Of a stretch of DNA of 64,000 bases, positions 1-12,922 are shown piece after piece (the stretch's first letter is position 1; every line of letters starts with the position of its first letter). Both the position numbers and the translations under genes were made by a program. Origin of the DNA: Kappaphycus alvarezii (taxonomy: Eukaryota > Rhodophyta > Florideophyceae > Gigartinales > Solieriaceae); the NCBI GenBank assembly GCA_002205965.3, contig NADL03000758.1, positions 1,674,001-1,738,000 of the forward strand, read 5' to 3'. The notes under the pieces are model-generated. The model did not search any database, was not told where the DNA came from, and worked only from the letters and a program-made list of their open reading frames with translations.

Positions 1-1653
1 TAAAAGTAAGGATACAGACATAGAACTATATAAGGCTCGTTACGGTGTACAAGGGCATAGCGGCAAAGAGGTCCATCAGTTGGTAGATCCCGCCACAACA
101 CTAAGACAAATTTCCGTGCGCCTATAAATCGCCCTAGTGGCAATTTTCAGTTTTCGTTTATGGTCACAAGACGTGACGCAAACATATCTACAATCTGCAG
201 GAAAGTTTCTCCGTGATGTTTATGTCAAGCCCCCAAAGGAACTCCAATTAGCTCCCAATCAGCTGCTAAAACTAATTCAACCCTTGTATGGCTTAACCGA
301 CGATGGTGATTATTGGGACGCAACTATAACTCAGCATCTCAAAGATGACTTTTAAATCCAATATGAAGCATTTGATATACGTCTTTTTTTCACAAAAATT
401 CATGGCAAACTCGTTGGTCTCTCCGGTATCTACGTGTACGACAGTTTTCATGCCCGGAATGAGGAGTTCCTGAACTTAACAAAGAAAACTGAACAGAAGT
501 TCGACTCCAAACCGAGGGATATGGATAAGTTCAAATTCACTGGCATTCATGTCGACAAAACAGAGAATGTGATTCTACTGCACCAGACGGAGTACCTGAA
601 GCGCATTAATCCATTGCCATCTGACGCGACTTATCGCGACTTCTGCTGGCTTCGACAAAAACTCCAATGGCTGACAAATCTACGCCCTGACATTGCGTAC
701 GCCGTTAATATATCTTCCCAGATCACATAAAAACAATTCAGCCCTACCTCTATCTCATTCATCAACAAAAGTGTCAAAGATGCACACAAATATCCGAAGC
801 GCAGTATCTTGCAACAAAAGCTGGACTTCAATTCTCTCCATCTTCGTCTCTATGCTGATGGATCTTTTGCAGACAACGAAGACCTATCCACACAGCTCGG
901 TTACCTTTTTCTGGTATGCGACAAGCATGGAAAGTGTAACATTCTCACTATAGCACGCACTAATACCGCTGTATTGTACGTTCTGTACTGGGTGGGGAGA
1001 CCTATGCTTTCAGTGACGGAATAGACTTCGGCCTCACCATCAAACATGATCTCGAACGCATGTTGGGACGTAAACTACGCGTCAGAATGTTTACAAACTC
1101 AAAATCACTGTTTGATGTGATGGTGAAGAATACCACAACTTCCGAAAAGAGACTCATGCTCAATGTGCAAGAGATGCGTGAAGCTTACGAACGCATGGAA
1201 GTCAATTATGTAGCATGGCTACGCAGTGAATACAACCCTGCTGACGCATTATCCAAAGTGAAGGAGAACGCCGTCCTTAATCGCATTATCGATGAAGGCA
1301 TCGTGGACCATCCCGTGGAACAGTGGGTCATTCGGAGAGAAACTGTATAATGCCTCTGTGTTAAATTTCCGACCCGTATCGCAGACCTGTTTTCTTTCGA
1401 GGGGGAGACTCTGGAGACAACAATCCATACTCATACTTTCAGTCAGATACTATAGCATTACAGCACGTTCATGGTCTACAGTATCCTTCAACAGGTCGTG
1501 CATCTTTTAATGTTACCTGACACCCGCTTACATTCTCAATCATCTAAGCGGTCGTTGTTTGACTCAAGTTACTCCAAGACCTTCCCGCTAGGAAGGAGTA
1601 CTTAAAGACAGGTTTGATGTCGAGAGTCAAGTCTAATAAAGAGCACACATCTT
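1..1653 (+). mobile_element. Old Copia LTR retrotransposon, 3' part (fossil)
   Basis: Stretches at about 140-1350 read as Copia-type reverse transcriptase and RNase H. The RT part shows DVTQTYLQS and LIQPLYGL, and the 3' part shows KSLFDVMVKN and YNPADALSK, a typical Copia RNase H end. A purine tract at about 1399-1407 would be the polypurine tract, with an LTR following it. The left end lies outside the window. The copy is broken by several disruptions and is interrupted at 1653 by the younger element at 1654-7452. The remainder of its 3' LTR probably resumes at 7453. It is clearly older than the inserted copy. Confidence 0.8.
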
Positions 1654-1920
1654 TGATGACAGCAGCATTACAGCTGCCATGTCTCACAATTCTACTGTAA
1701 TGTGGAACTAGCATGCGCCGCCGTATTTGTTCCGGACGGATTAGCCGTCCTCCTCCCGGACCGGGGGCAAGGAGAAACACAAGTAGTAAAGAGACCTCAA
1801 AGTCCTGCTACTTATCTCCTCAAACCTATTAATCCTCCACTCCTTTCATCCCCCCTTTTACGTCGTTCCTTTATTCATCCGCACTTTGGGCTTGGACCCA
1901 TCGTATCAGAGTCGCGCGAA
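1654..1920 (+). repeat. 5' LTR of the Copia element at 1654-7452
   Basis: This is a near-identical direct repeat of 7186-7452, about 267 bp, beginning TGATGA. The left flank is ATCTT at 1649-1653. The sequence just after it (AATCCGGATTT) recurs just after the 5' LTR of the element at 53.5 kb and is a candidate primer-binding region. Confidence 0.9.
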
Positions 1921-4900
1921 AATCCGGATTTCGCGGCTCTTCTGAGTTTGCCATGGCAACCACTAGCAGCAATGCGGATGCCCGCATTAATGCACATGCG
2001 CGTTTGATGAAATCAATCGACCAGTACAAGACTGAAAACAAGAATACCCAATTGATTTTGCCGGCCGCCCGTATTACACTAGAGATGAACCCAGTCGGAG
2101 CTTAATCGGATACCAACGACATCGTCATGATGATACGTATGGGGTTACCCCGGCACTAGTTTTGTTCGATGATGATTTTTTGCGTCAACCGCCTTATTCA
2201 GTTATCATGCTGAAGAAGGTTGCCCAATTCTACAGTTGTCTGCCTATGCCAGGAGAATTACTATCTGTGATTGATGACGCAGCACTCCAGGTAATTCCAA
2301 GTGTTAGCGCACTCGTTTGGTTGGCATCAGTAGTTACTGGAACGCTTGATAGGGCCCGTGACTTAGCGAAGTCGGTCGTCAATCGTTACAAGGCACTTTT
2401 GTCCCTGGATGATGCACCCCGTCACGATACCCCGGTTGAACAAAATGACAACAGCGAAGTCACGCCGGTCTGACCGCCGCCCAGCAATCGGCACTTGTTG
2501 TTACAAAGACAAACGACACCTCATGGCGACGACAATGTCCGTGACCGAAGATTGGTCGAAAGCCAAGATTACCGCCGTGGAACCACTACGACACCGATGT
2601 TGCCCGACCTAGTTAATAATGATCCTGATCAGGTGGTGAACTTCGGACAAAGCTCAGTCAGGGGAGATCGCAATGGCGGAAGTCACGCAGTTCCGACTTC
2701 TGACTCTAAGATAGTCACGGCTGTTACATCCCTTCTAAGGGACGTGACTTTCAGTGGAGATAGAGACCCCGTTACGCACCAGATCCGCCCTATTGTCAAT
2801 GCCATTCGTGATAATGAAGCGTATTCCGTCCAACTCCGTTTATCTGAACGGCAGAAAGCATTGTTCTTCAGCAATTTATTCAGTGGTTCTGCGCGTGATA
2901 TCTTTTTCGCAAAGATCGACGTGACGAGAATGACGTTCGACGAGCAGGTCATGGTCATGCTATCAGAGTTTGATTCTGACGCACGACAACTGGAGGCGCA
3001 ATCTGAATTGGAAAGCGTGACATTGGCGCGTGTAATGAAAGAGACCGACGCGTCAAACATCAGTGTCGGACTAGACCGCCTTGTGCAGCGGATCAACTCA
3101 CTGTCGCTGCAGTGCCCGGAGGAGTTTCGTTCGGATCAGCACAAAATACGCTACCTGCGTTCCGCTATATTCGATTATCTGTGGCAAAAAGGGCTTTAGC
3201 CATAAGATCCTCAAATTACGCCTACCATCGCTTCATTCTCGCTCTTCGAGAGCAGCTCCAGTTGGATCTCCAGAATAGTCAGACCAACCCTGGAAACAAT
3301 TCTAGCCACTCTTTATTTTAACAAAAGTATGGGAGAACTCCTAGGAAATACCGATATACTCGTGACGATCGCCGATACAAAGGTACAAGGAGTGACAAAC
3401 GACGTACCGTCTCAACTAAGAACCCTGTCGGGCGTGACGGGAAGCACCTCCTTTGCCATGTTTGCGGTTCGGATGAGCATTTCTCTAGTTTCCACCACAC
3501 CAAGGATATGAGACGTTACGTCCGCGAGGAACTCGGCAAAGGCACCTCTGCGGTTCGGCTTTTGCATGAACTGTCACACACAGTTGGTCAGCTTTCGTCT
3601 GCGACAGACCGTGACGTCCCGGATGGCCATAGAACATCAGGATCAGAATCTGAATCGTACTCCGGTGATGACGCAGTGCCGACGCATTACAACATCGATG
3701 CATCTGACGCAGATCGATTGGTGACATCGGATTTTGCGACATCCACTGATGCCTTAAATGCATTCGAGGAGATTGACAGGTCAATCGCTATCAATCATTT
3801 TCGTACATCGATGGGCCCGTCGGACGCTGAGGGGAGAATCACCAAGGTTCATTGGGACTAAAATGTAAGCCAGGATTTTCATTAAGGCGTCGCTTCGAAA
3901 CGTCTAAAAGACGGCGCCCAAGGGGCTTGACTTCCGCACATCGCAAGTCAACCCCCAGACGTAAACATGGTCTGTGGAAATACAAGGCGAAATACGATAC
4001 GATTGAGGTTAACTTTTCCCTCCGATCAATGTCACGCAAAACTCGAAGATCACGCCCCGCTTTCTGCGTTGACACTGGTGCCCCCACTTCAATTATCTGC
4101 ATTCGAGAATTGCGACGGATATTCATTGCTTTAAGACATAAGTTGCCGCGTCTCCAGAGACGTTACAGGAGATTCAGGTTTGGCGACGACGTATTTAATT
4201 CGCTTGGACAAGCAGAACTGCCACTCTACACCCTGGCAGGGATCCCAACGATATTCATCAAGATTGACGTAGTAGCAGCTGACGTTCCGGCCCTCCTCGG
4301 ATTAAGCGACATGTTTGCCCATTCGCTGACACCTGACGTCGTAACTGGCCGCCTCGTTAAGCGGATAGTCGTGGAAACGGACAGCGAATGCAGATCTGAA
4401 TACGCAGTTGATGATTGGCATGTCCCATTACATCATGTAAGCGGACATATCTAGTAGATATGTGCTTCCCCGTACTCACATATTTTACTCGCATCCAACT
4501 TCGTAAGCTTCATCGGCAATTCGCACATCCGTCCCCCACCAAGAGGTTTGCCCTACTCAAGCGTGCAAGGCCAGAAGATCTGACGCGCGACACTTTGAAG
4601 GCATTACAAGAAATCTCTGTGACATGTGACATTTGTCAACGGATACAGGATGGCCCGGGCCGCTTCCGAGTCACGATTGGCGGCAAGGATTCAAGGTTCA
4701 ATGATACGCTGATGTTGTACACCATGTACATTGATAGGAAACCAATATTGCATATCGTTGACAGCTTCACGCGTTTTAGTGCCGCCCGTTTCTTACGCGA
4801 CGTGTCCACGAAAACGGTTTGGGAGACCATTGTGGAATGTTGGTCAAGCGTATACACTAGACTACCTAATAAGATTCGTGTGGACCAAGGGTCGCAATTC

Positions 4901-7185
4901 TAGGACTCATTTGTCACAGTGGGTCGCGCGTCAGGCGTTTATGTCGCCAAGTCAGGCATAGAGTCACACAATGCCCTCGGTATTGGCGAGCGTTACCACC
5001 ATCCTCTCCGTAACACCTATCGGACGGAAGCTCCAAAAGGCTTACCCTAACGTCAGTGATAACGTCCTACTCTTTATGTCTTTTAAGAAACTCAATGACA
5101 CTATGCGACCAGAGGGACTCGTGCTATCCGCACTGGTTTTCGGTGAGCACCCTTCGACGCGAGTGTTCGGCGATCCCCCGGTGCCTCGAGCTACGTTACA
5201 GGCACGCGCCGTGATTTCTACTGAAGCACGCCGGGCAATGGAGCAAGAGATTGCAAGATTACGTGTTCGGCGGGAGTTATATCACCAAGTGCCACGTGCT
5301 GCCGATGTAACGTTTAAGGTTGGAGATCAAGTCTTGGTATGGCGTGAGCGACTGATCGCGGACCGCATAGGAGAATGCACTGGATCCTTCACCGTGACTT
5401 CATACGATCGCGACAAACGCCTCGTGTATGTCAGCACTCAGGACTCTGCCGACCCCCCAAGCCTTTCGGTATGGCACAAGTGAAACCCTATAGAGAACCT
5501 GCCGACATTTCGGAGTCATTCTTTTTGGACCTGCAACGCTCTTTATATGCTTACCAAAGCCCTATCGCAAATCAAGATGACCACTCAGTTTTCCTTACAG
5601 AGGTCTTGGATCTGAATGATCCTCGATGTTCGTTCACTGAGATGACTGAAGCAATTCGCAAAGAGGTAAAAGGTCTTTTACAGCGCGGGACTTTCAAAGT
5701 TATTCTGCGCGAGGATGTGCCACCCGATGGCAACGTTATGCCAGGCCGGTTTATTTTGGCGATCAAGTCGACAGAAGACGGGGAGGTGAAGTTCAAGGCG
5801 CGGTACGTCATTGGAGGGCACCGTGACAACCAGAAAAACGTGATGTTACACAAGTCCCAGACGTTGCAACCGTCCTCTATCAAGCTACTTCTGGCGCTGG
5901 CAGCAATCCATGGTTTCGACGTGTGGACTTTTGATGTCACACAGGCATATCTACAGTCAGCGGCACCACACATGCATGAGATCTATATCAAAGATCCGGC
6001 ACCGGAATTTAAATTGTCCCCGGACCACTGCTTCAGGCTTCTCAAACCTTTGTATGGACTGTGTGATGCCGGCGATTTGTGGTGGGAGACCCTCGATGGC
6101 CACCACCGTAAAGACCTAAAAATGCGCCCGTTGCGCTCAGATCCTGCGTTGTATACGCTCCCTATCGATGGTCTCTTGCAAGGGCTATCGGGGACATACG
6201 TTGACGACATGCTCCGCGCTGGAAACGCGAAATTCAAGAAGGTTGCTAGGGACACCCAGCAAAAGTTCAAGATGGATGACAATGAGTATTCACCATTCAC
6301 ATTTACAGGGTTCCATGTCCGCCGCTCCGATAATCACCCAGATAAACTTGAGATGGAGCAACATGGATACATCGAACGCTTGCACTTCTTGACTGAAGGG
6401 TCTACGTTCTCTGATTTTGCTTCGCTGAGGATGAGATTAATGTGGCTATCTCATACCCGGCCCGATAATATGTATGAAGTGTCATCTCTAACCCAAGTGA
6501 CACCTGAGAGATTCAGAACGGAGCACCGTGACATCGTCAAGAGTAGCAACCGCACAGTGGATTACGTTCAAAAGCACAGCGTTTCTATCACCTTTTCTCA
6601 TCTGGATTTATCGACACTGCGTGTCGTAGGATATTCTGATGCCTCATTCAGTTCCAATTATGACCTGACATCGCAACTAGGATTCATCACCCTCCTCAGT
6701 GATGAAACTGGAACATGTATCCCGTTGCAATTCAGGTCTTACAAAGCGCGCCTTGTCGTCCGATCTGCATTAGCGGCAGAGCTTATCGCGTTCGCAGACC
6801 TGTTCGATGCCCCGTTTACTCTGTGGCCGAAGAATTACGTTGGATGCGCCCTAACAAGGATATCCCGCTTAAGCTGTATACGGACAATAAGAGTCTATTT
6901 GATGTTATTTCGAAAGGGAGCAGAACATCTGAGGAACGTCTGATGTTAGATATCTGTGTGGCGAGAGACGGGTTTCGGAAGAGAGAACGCTTTAGCTGGT
7001 CACGCTGGGCGTATCAGAAGAAGCAAAATTTTATTTGTTCTATTTATACCAAACACTTTTGGTATTTTGGTCTGGGTTCAAATCTTGCAGGCGAGTCTGG
7101 ATTTTTTTGTTCGCGTTTTTTAGTTGGTTTTGGGCGTTGCGTTTAGGGTTGATGGTCTTGTCCGGAAATTGTTAGACGGGGGGAG

Positions 7186-7452
7186 TGATGAGAGCAGCAT
7201 TACAGCTGCCATGTCTCACAATTCTACTGTGATGTGGAACTAGCATGCGCCGCCGTATTTGATCCGGACGGAGTAGCCGTCCTCCTCCCAGACCGAGGGC
7301 AAGGAGAAACACAAGTAGTAAAGAGACCTCAAAGTCCTGCTACTTATCCCCTCAAACCTATTAATCCTCCACTCCTTTCATCCCCCTTTTACGCCGTTCC
7401 TTTATTCATCCGCACTTCGGGCTTGGACCGATCGTATCAGAGTCGCGCGACA
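7186..7452 (+). repeat. 3' LTR of the Copia element at 1654-7452
   Basis: This is a direct repeat of 1654-1920. It follows a polypurine tract (ACGGGGGGAG), starts TG and ends CA, and is followed by the target-site copy ATCTT at 7453-7457. Confidence 0.9.
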
Positions 7453-9239
7453 ATCTTTGTCAGTGTATGTATTTCGATTTGTTTCATTCGTGTTCATACG
7501 CAAGTGCGTTTTGTCCACAGATGTTGAGTTCCACTCGCCTTACGGTGCGTACACGGGATTTGACCTCTCCACTTTCCAGCCTTTTTCTGATACACAGCCT
7601 CCTTTCTGGTACAAACCCTCCTCTATCTTACCTTATCCAAACGCCTCTCCGACGCGCCGCTAATGCTCACGGCCTTCCGTCTAATCTCTGAGCACCGTCC
7701 ATTCTCCCTTTTCCTTGTACTTTTAATGCCTCCTCACTATGACGTTCAACATTTGGCTATCGACGAACCGACCGGCAGACTTCTTCGCTCTCTACATCCT
7801 CTACCGATTTTTAATACCGTTCCATTATTGCCCTATTGTCCTTGGCGTGAGCAGCTGTCTAATTTTCAATAGAAAATAAAACTTATTCCCGGGTTGTCTC
7901 TGTAAATGTATATTTCGGAATACGACAATGGGCGTTCATTTCAATATCTGAAAAGACAAAAGAAATACGCAAACTCGGTGTTGACGCACGGAGGGTGATC
8001 TTTTACTGTGTTCCAACCCCTTCGCCATGCAGGAAGTGAGTTATACTAGACCAAAAGACATCTCCAAGCGACGGCTGAACCATGCACCCACTCCAACAAA
8101 AAGAAAGGCGAGACCAGAAGAATAGTCCACCATCTAATCCTTGATGAACTCAGCTTGAAAAACTCCTAGTTTAAGCATAAGCGCTTAAAGACGACGTTTC
8201 GAGCAGAGGGGCTGTCCATACAAGGATTTCTCGGCCCAGGTGCGCTGAGGGCGCAGGAAGGCAATCCACGCGAAATAGCCATCGGCAACAACGGTGGAAC
8301 GATAGATGTGGAGTCATGGTTGTGCCATTGCAAGGACACGGGAACGGACATTGGTCCACGCTGCACTTGGCACGGCGCTAAGAAGAGCGAAAACAGAATT
8401 GGGATTGAGGGAGAATGAAACCAACTAACGGGCATACAGCGTTTACTGGGTTAACTGTACGTGAGAGATCTATTGTAAAATGAACTGATGAGATTCTACT
8501 CGCCAATGGAGTGAGTCGATTGCAAGTAGTAATGTGCGAGAGCGTGAATTACTGTATTTGATTGGATCGCGATCAATAAATCATATGTGGATTTTTTGCA
8601 CCTAGAAGCATTAAAGACAGCAATGTCAATTTGGTGCTAATGAAAACTGAATTGCGCCAAGTGCTGGAATTACATTAGATCCGAATAAATGAAACGTGTC
8701 GCTTATGGAATAATTAAGCTGTCCTGTATGATCACAATAAACTAACTTGATGTGAGGGAAAATGTTGTAAAAATTGCAAACGGTTCCTGATAACAGGTAC
8801 TGTAACTGCATACTATAGATTAGCAACTGATTCGAGGTCTCCACCGATTTCGACGGACAAACGCCTGGGATTCGATTGTTTGTCTACGGAGATATTATGT
8901 AATATACTGTACGGTGCGGGTTAACTGTAATATTTCAAGCCTACCCCATCTTGTGTCGATTTGCAGCCTTCCTGACTGTCCACTCCACCAACACCACAAC
9001 CATCCCTGCCACCCACTGGATCGCTCTTCCGCAGCAGCATCTCCGGCCTTCCCGTCGACCGAGCACTACCGAATCTGGTAACGCTTGCATCGTAGACACT
9101 ATGAAGAGTGTGCACCCTTTCGAACAAAAATAGTTGTGCACCGAATACTGTACAGTGAAAGCCTGGTTTCACTATGCGCTGCTCTTCACGTTAGAGTGCA
9201 ATAGTCGAGAAGCAACGATTCGTGTCCATTTTCCTTCGG
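7453..9239. other. No gene seen; remainder of old LTR then intergenic DNA
   Basis: The first stretch (about 7453-7900) probably continues the LTR of the old Copia copy that was split by the insertion at 1654-7452. Reading frames between 7457 and 7872 are low in complexity and match no family I know. From about 7900 to 9240 I see no recognisable coding, RNA or repeat structure. Confidence 0.5.
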
Positions 9240-11094
9240 CAAGTCAACAGACTTGTGTGCTGCTCTTATTCTGAACACACACGAGGCACTTACCAGCTAC
9301 TTTCTAGTTGGTACACACGCTCAAGCACTTGCAATATAGGTCCTGCCAATGGTTTCATTACAAGTACAGAGGACTCCCAACCTTTCCATTACTCACAGTC
9401 ATCCAACCCATGCTCCGGAGCGTGGTAGGCGTGCAGCAAGGGGATCGCCTGGGTCCACTTTTATTCTCCCTTGTGCTGCAAAAAGTGACGCGGGAACTGA
9501 AAACCCGCCTGGAAAATGTGGGCGACGCCACAGGCAGGCCTTCTGCACTCCTGCAGCTGTGGTACTTGGACGATGGGTACATAGTGGGCACCCACGAAGC
9601 CATTCGAACGGCACTAGAGTTCCTCTCTTCCGTGGAGGTGCGCGCTTTGGGTTTGCATCTCCGCATGGATAAGTGTGCCGTCTGGTGGCCAACCGCTCCC
9701 CCCCGTCTGTTCAGCAGTCCTTCCCAGCCGACCTTCGGCAGGACTATAGTGAAGGGACACAAGTGCTCCGCGCCCCAATCGGATCGGACCTATTCGTTGA
9801 GCGGGAGTTCTCAAAGCATGTCGCTTCGCTGAAGCCTCTCCTCAGCGCTTTGGTAACCCTGGAGGATACTCAAGTAGCTCTCCATCTACTACGGACCTGC
9901 TTCGGCGTATGTCCCATTAACTACCTCCTACGTGTAGTTCCCCCTCATTCCACTGCTAAAGGGGCTGGGGAATTCGATTCCGCTGGTGAGGCTACACTAC
10001 GGGAGTTGATGGGCGGGTTCTGGACAGCAATACTTTTCGGGAATTGCAACTCCCTGTGGCGCCCTTCGGCCCCCTCAAGCCAACTTTTGGCATTGGGCTT
10101 CGCTCTGCGAAGCTCAGTGCGGCGGCTGCGTTCCTTTCCTCCGTGTCCCTCACGCGTGCCCTTTGCTCTACCCTTCTGACTGTGCTACCGAACACTGCTA
10201 TTCATTCATACAAATCCGCAGTTCGGGCGCACGACGACTGGAAGACTCAAGTGGCACCCGAGAAGGTGGTCCATTTCACGGCTATCGACTCAGTGCAGAG
10301 GTTTGGGCAGGGGCAACTCGTCCGCCCAGTTGAGGAAAAGGCCTTTGATGACATGCCGAAGGGAGATGAGAGGACTGTTGCATTCCGAGCCTCGTTGTCA
10401 GTGGAGGGTTGCAAGGACTGGCTGTCATGCCAACCGGCTCCGGGTTGGGTACCTACATCCCGGACCGCAATTACAAGACGTGGTTGCAGTTCTATTGCAG
10501 GGTGCCACTGTTTCCTCCAGCTTCGAAATGCCACAAAGGGGTATGCACGACCCTCATGGATCAGTATGGTGACCACGCGCTGTGCTGTGCCTATGGATCC
10601 ACACGCGGGTGGCGGCATGACTCGCAGACACGTTTGTTTGCTGCAGATCTCTCCAAAGCTGCCCGACACCCTGTCCTCAAGCCGCCACAACCCGGCCATG
10701 CAGTTCGCCCGGACATCAAGGCGCTTGGAGAGAACGGGGGCACGACTATTATGACGTAACCGTTATCCATCCCCTGACCCCCGCCCGCCTTCCCTCCCTG
10801 GCGCGATGCCCACTCAAGCCCCTTAACCATGCTCGCCTGGGCAAGGACACTCGCTTTGCCGAGTTAATACGTTGCAAGGGTCCTGGGCATCGCTTCATTG
10901 CGCTTCCACTCTCCACGTTGGGGGGCTGGCACCCTTCCGCTCGGGACTTCGCCAACCGGGTTGCGACTGGTATTGCCGCACGGGCAGCCATTCCGATTGC
11001 TGATGCGCAGCGAACATTGTTCACTCGTCACGCGGCGAGACTCGTCCAGAATAACGCCAGTTGTTTGTTGGAAGGAGTTTTGAGCGACACTTAG
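9240..11094 (+). mobile_element. LINE-type retroelement, 3' part: RT plus restriction-like endonuclease
   Basis: Four successive overlapping frames read as one non-LTR retrotransposon protein. The RT fingers and palm show GVQQGDRLGPLLFSLVL (about 9426-9476) and the catalytic LWYLDDG (about 9558-9578). The thumb follows, then a conserved region with GIGLRSAKLSAAAAFLSS (about 10095-10145). Near the C-terminus are a GDHALCCA zinc-like stretch (about 10569), RPDIKALGENGG (about 10708) and YDVTVIHPL (about 10752-10778). The last two fit a PD-(D/E)XK restriction-like endonuclease as found in site-specific LINEs. The 5' half is missing. The frame changes fall at or beside runs of one base (C7 at 9698-9704, G3 at 10015-10017, G3 at 10442-10444, G5 at 10736-10740), each needing one extra base. 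Apart from the missing 5' half, the copy may therefore be better preserved than it looks. The reading ends at 11094. Confidence 0.85.
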
Positions 11095-12922
11095 GCCGCA
11101 ACTTGAAATTGTGTATACAGTGTATTCCAGAGAACCTCCGTTCTGAGGGTATGTACAGTAAGTGATTACCCTTTTTGCAGTAGTCCCAGTCTGCGATTGC
11201 TCTTAGCAGGAAAATTACGTATACCAACCCATTCAAGTAAACCCAATTTCCCCCCTTTCCTAACTTTGGTTTCTCCCGAAATGCAAGCTGATCTACGTAC
11301 AGTACAGTATATAGGGGTTTCAACGTTTCAACACTAAGAAAACAGCAAGTTGAGAGCTGTACAGTACAATACTGTACAGTACAGTACAGTATGTACAGTG
11401 CTGTACTGTGCCTTTGAAACTCGTGCCTTCTGATGTGGTTGCACTTTCACGTTTCAACGGCCTGAACGGTTAAACCGAGATTCTCTCGGGAGCGCCAACC
11501 TAACTACTAAAGTTACTATACAGTACTTTACATACGGTAACAGCCAATATTATGACAAACAAGCGTAATTTCTCCGCGACGTTTATACCGAATGCATAAA
11601 ACTTCCTTTTCACACTTAAAGAGTCCTAAACAGCAAGATAAGTAAAGAGTAGAACATTCATAAAAAATAAAAATTATGCCCGCATCGAATGACCCCGAAA
11701 AAAGGGTCCATTTATTGCAATGATAGAACCATTCCTAACTTGTTTGCGCTTGACAGGAGATTCATGTCCTTTGCAAGCAGCGTCACGCACTGCTAAAACG
11801 TTGATCGACTTTCCTTGGAACCGTGACTGAAGAAATTTGCCATGGTCTTACAGTCCCTGCAACAAATCATGCCTCCACTTTGCACGTACAGTACTTGATG
11901 TGCTTTGGAACATAGGCTAACCTATTTTTCGATCATTAACCCAATCTTTCCCCTTGGCACTGTAACGTAGTGTTACTGCGTGCGGTTCTGGCAGCGTTTG
12001 GTTGCCAATCCTACAGATAATGCTTGACTGCCCTATTTTCATTGTTGAGCCAGCTGGCTGAACGGTTGCGCCAAATTGGTAAGTGGGTATTGACGCTCAT
12101 GGGTCAAATCGGCGCATGGGCCGACTTTTAAACCCTAGTCCTTGCAACTTTGGAAGATTTTCACAGGGTCAACCGTTGGTATCTATGACCTTCCGGATAA
12201 ATCTTTGCGAGATACTGCAGTGTTGTGCCGAAATCGTCACTGGGCATGGAACGGGGAATCGATTTGGTTCTTTAATGTTTGAACAGTGCGGTTCGGCTAT
12301 CCCCCGGTGTATGCTGGACGTGTTCAGGATTATGGGAAATGGCGTGCCCCTGGCCATGGAAAACTATGAGGAAATGCTTTTTGTGTGTGTGATTCCTGTA
12401 CTTTTGCCCGGTCTCGTCTTGTGTAAAGTTTGGACAAGTAAGCCTGGTTGATTTTGAGAGCCCCAAGAATACTGTAGCAGTACGTCATAAGTACAGTATT
12501 TCACAGGTCAGTACTGTACTTTGACAGGACGCTAGTATATGTACATACAGTACTTGGCAAGGGCTGCAATTACTGGACTGGACTGTACTGTACAGACAGG
12601 ATACGTTTTGATCCCCCTTTTCAAATCAATAAAACAAAAAGGTCTTTTCTCATCCCGTTTTCATCTACAGCAAAAGCTTCCCAACCACACCGACAACAAC
12701 TTGAGGCGAATGAGGGGTACCTGACTCGGAAACTCGGATACATTACGTTTTACAACGAAGGCGAAAGAGATGGCAATCACCCATCCCGCGCACCCCAACA
12801 ATGCTCACAACACCCCTATTTCGTGTAGAAACAAACCTTCTCTCGGCGGCACTCCGAAAAAACCCACCTTTAAATCCCACATGTCTGTACCCATTCACAA
12901 AATGCCACTCTGCAACTCCCCT
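11095..12922. other. Intergenic DNA with TACAG pentamer clusters; no gene seen
   Basis: Frames here (for example 12083-12451) are short and match nothing I recognise. The stretch holds clusters of the TACAG/CTGTA repeat at about 11340-11410 and 12480-12600. It lies between the LINE and the 3' end of the membrane protein gene, which is transcribed towards it. Confidence 0.5.
11340..11410. repeat. TACAG/CTGTA palindromic repeat cluster
   Basis: Repeated units of TACAG run in phase and then switch to the complementary CTGTA, making overlapping palindromes such as TACAGTACTGTA. The same motif forms clusters elsewhere in the window between genes. Confidence 0.8.

Larger units (their letters stand above)
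1654..7452 (+). mobile_element. Copia LTR retrotransposon with both LTRs (fossil)
   Basis: The copy is about 5.8 kb long. It is bounded by two direct LTRs of about 267 bp starting TGATGA and flanked by the 5-bp duplication ATCTT (1649-1653 and 7453-7457). Parts in order: Gag-like region about 2160-3300; protease-like region with FCVDTGAPTS near 4060-4100; GAG-pre-integrase zinc region with LHRQFAHPS and CDICQR near 4500-4640; integrase core to about 4950 and its C-terminal part to 5480; reverse transcriptase about 5600-6500 with DVTQAYLQS and TYVDDM; RNase H about 6620-7000. A purine tract (7176-7185) abuts the 3' LTR. The order protease-integrase-RT-RNase H defines Copia rather than Gypsy. 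The copy is broken, with roughly half a dozen disruptions. The LTRs differ at about a dozen sites, so it is moderately young. It sits inside an older Copia copy. Confidence 0.92.

Noticed and set aside
7430-7450. TCGTATCAGAGT near the LTR end as an initiator-tRNA primer site
   Set aside because: The same sequence lies inside both LTRs, so it is part of the LTR and not a primer site.
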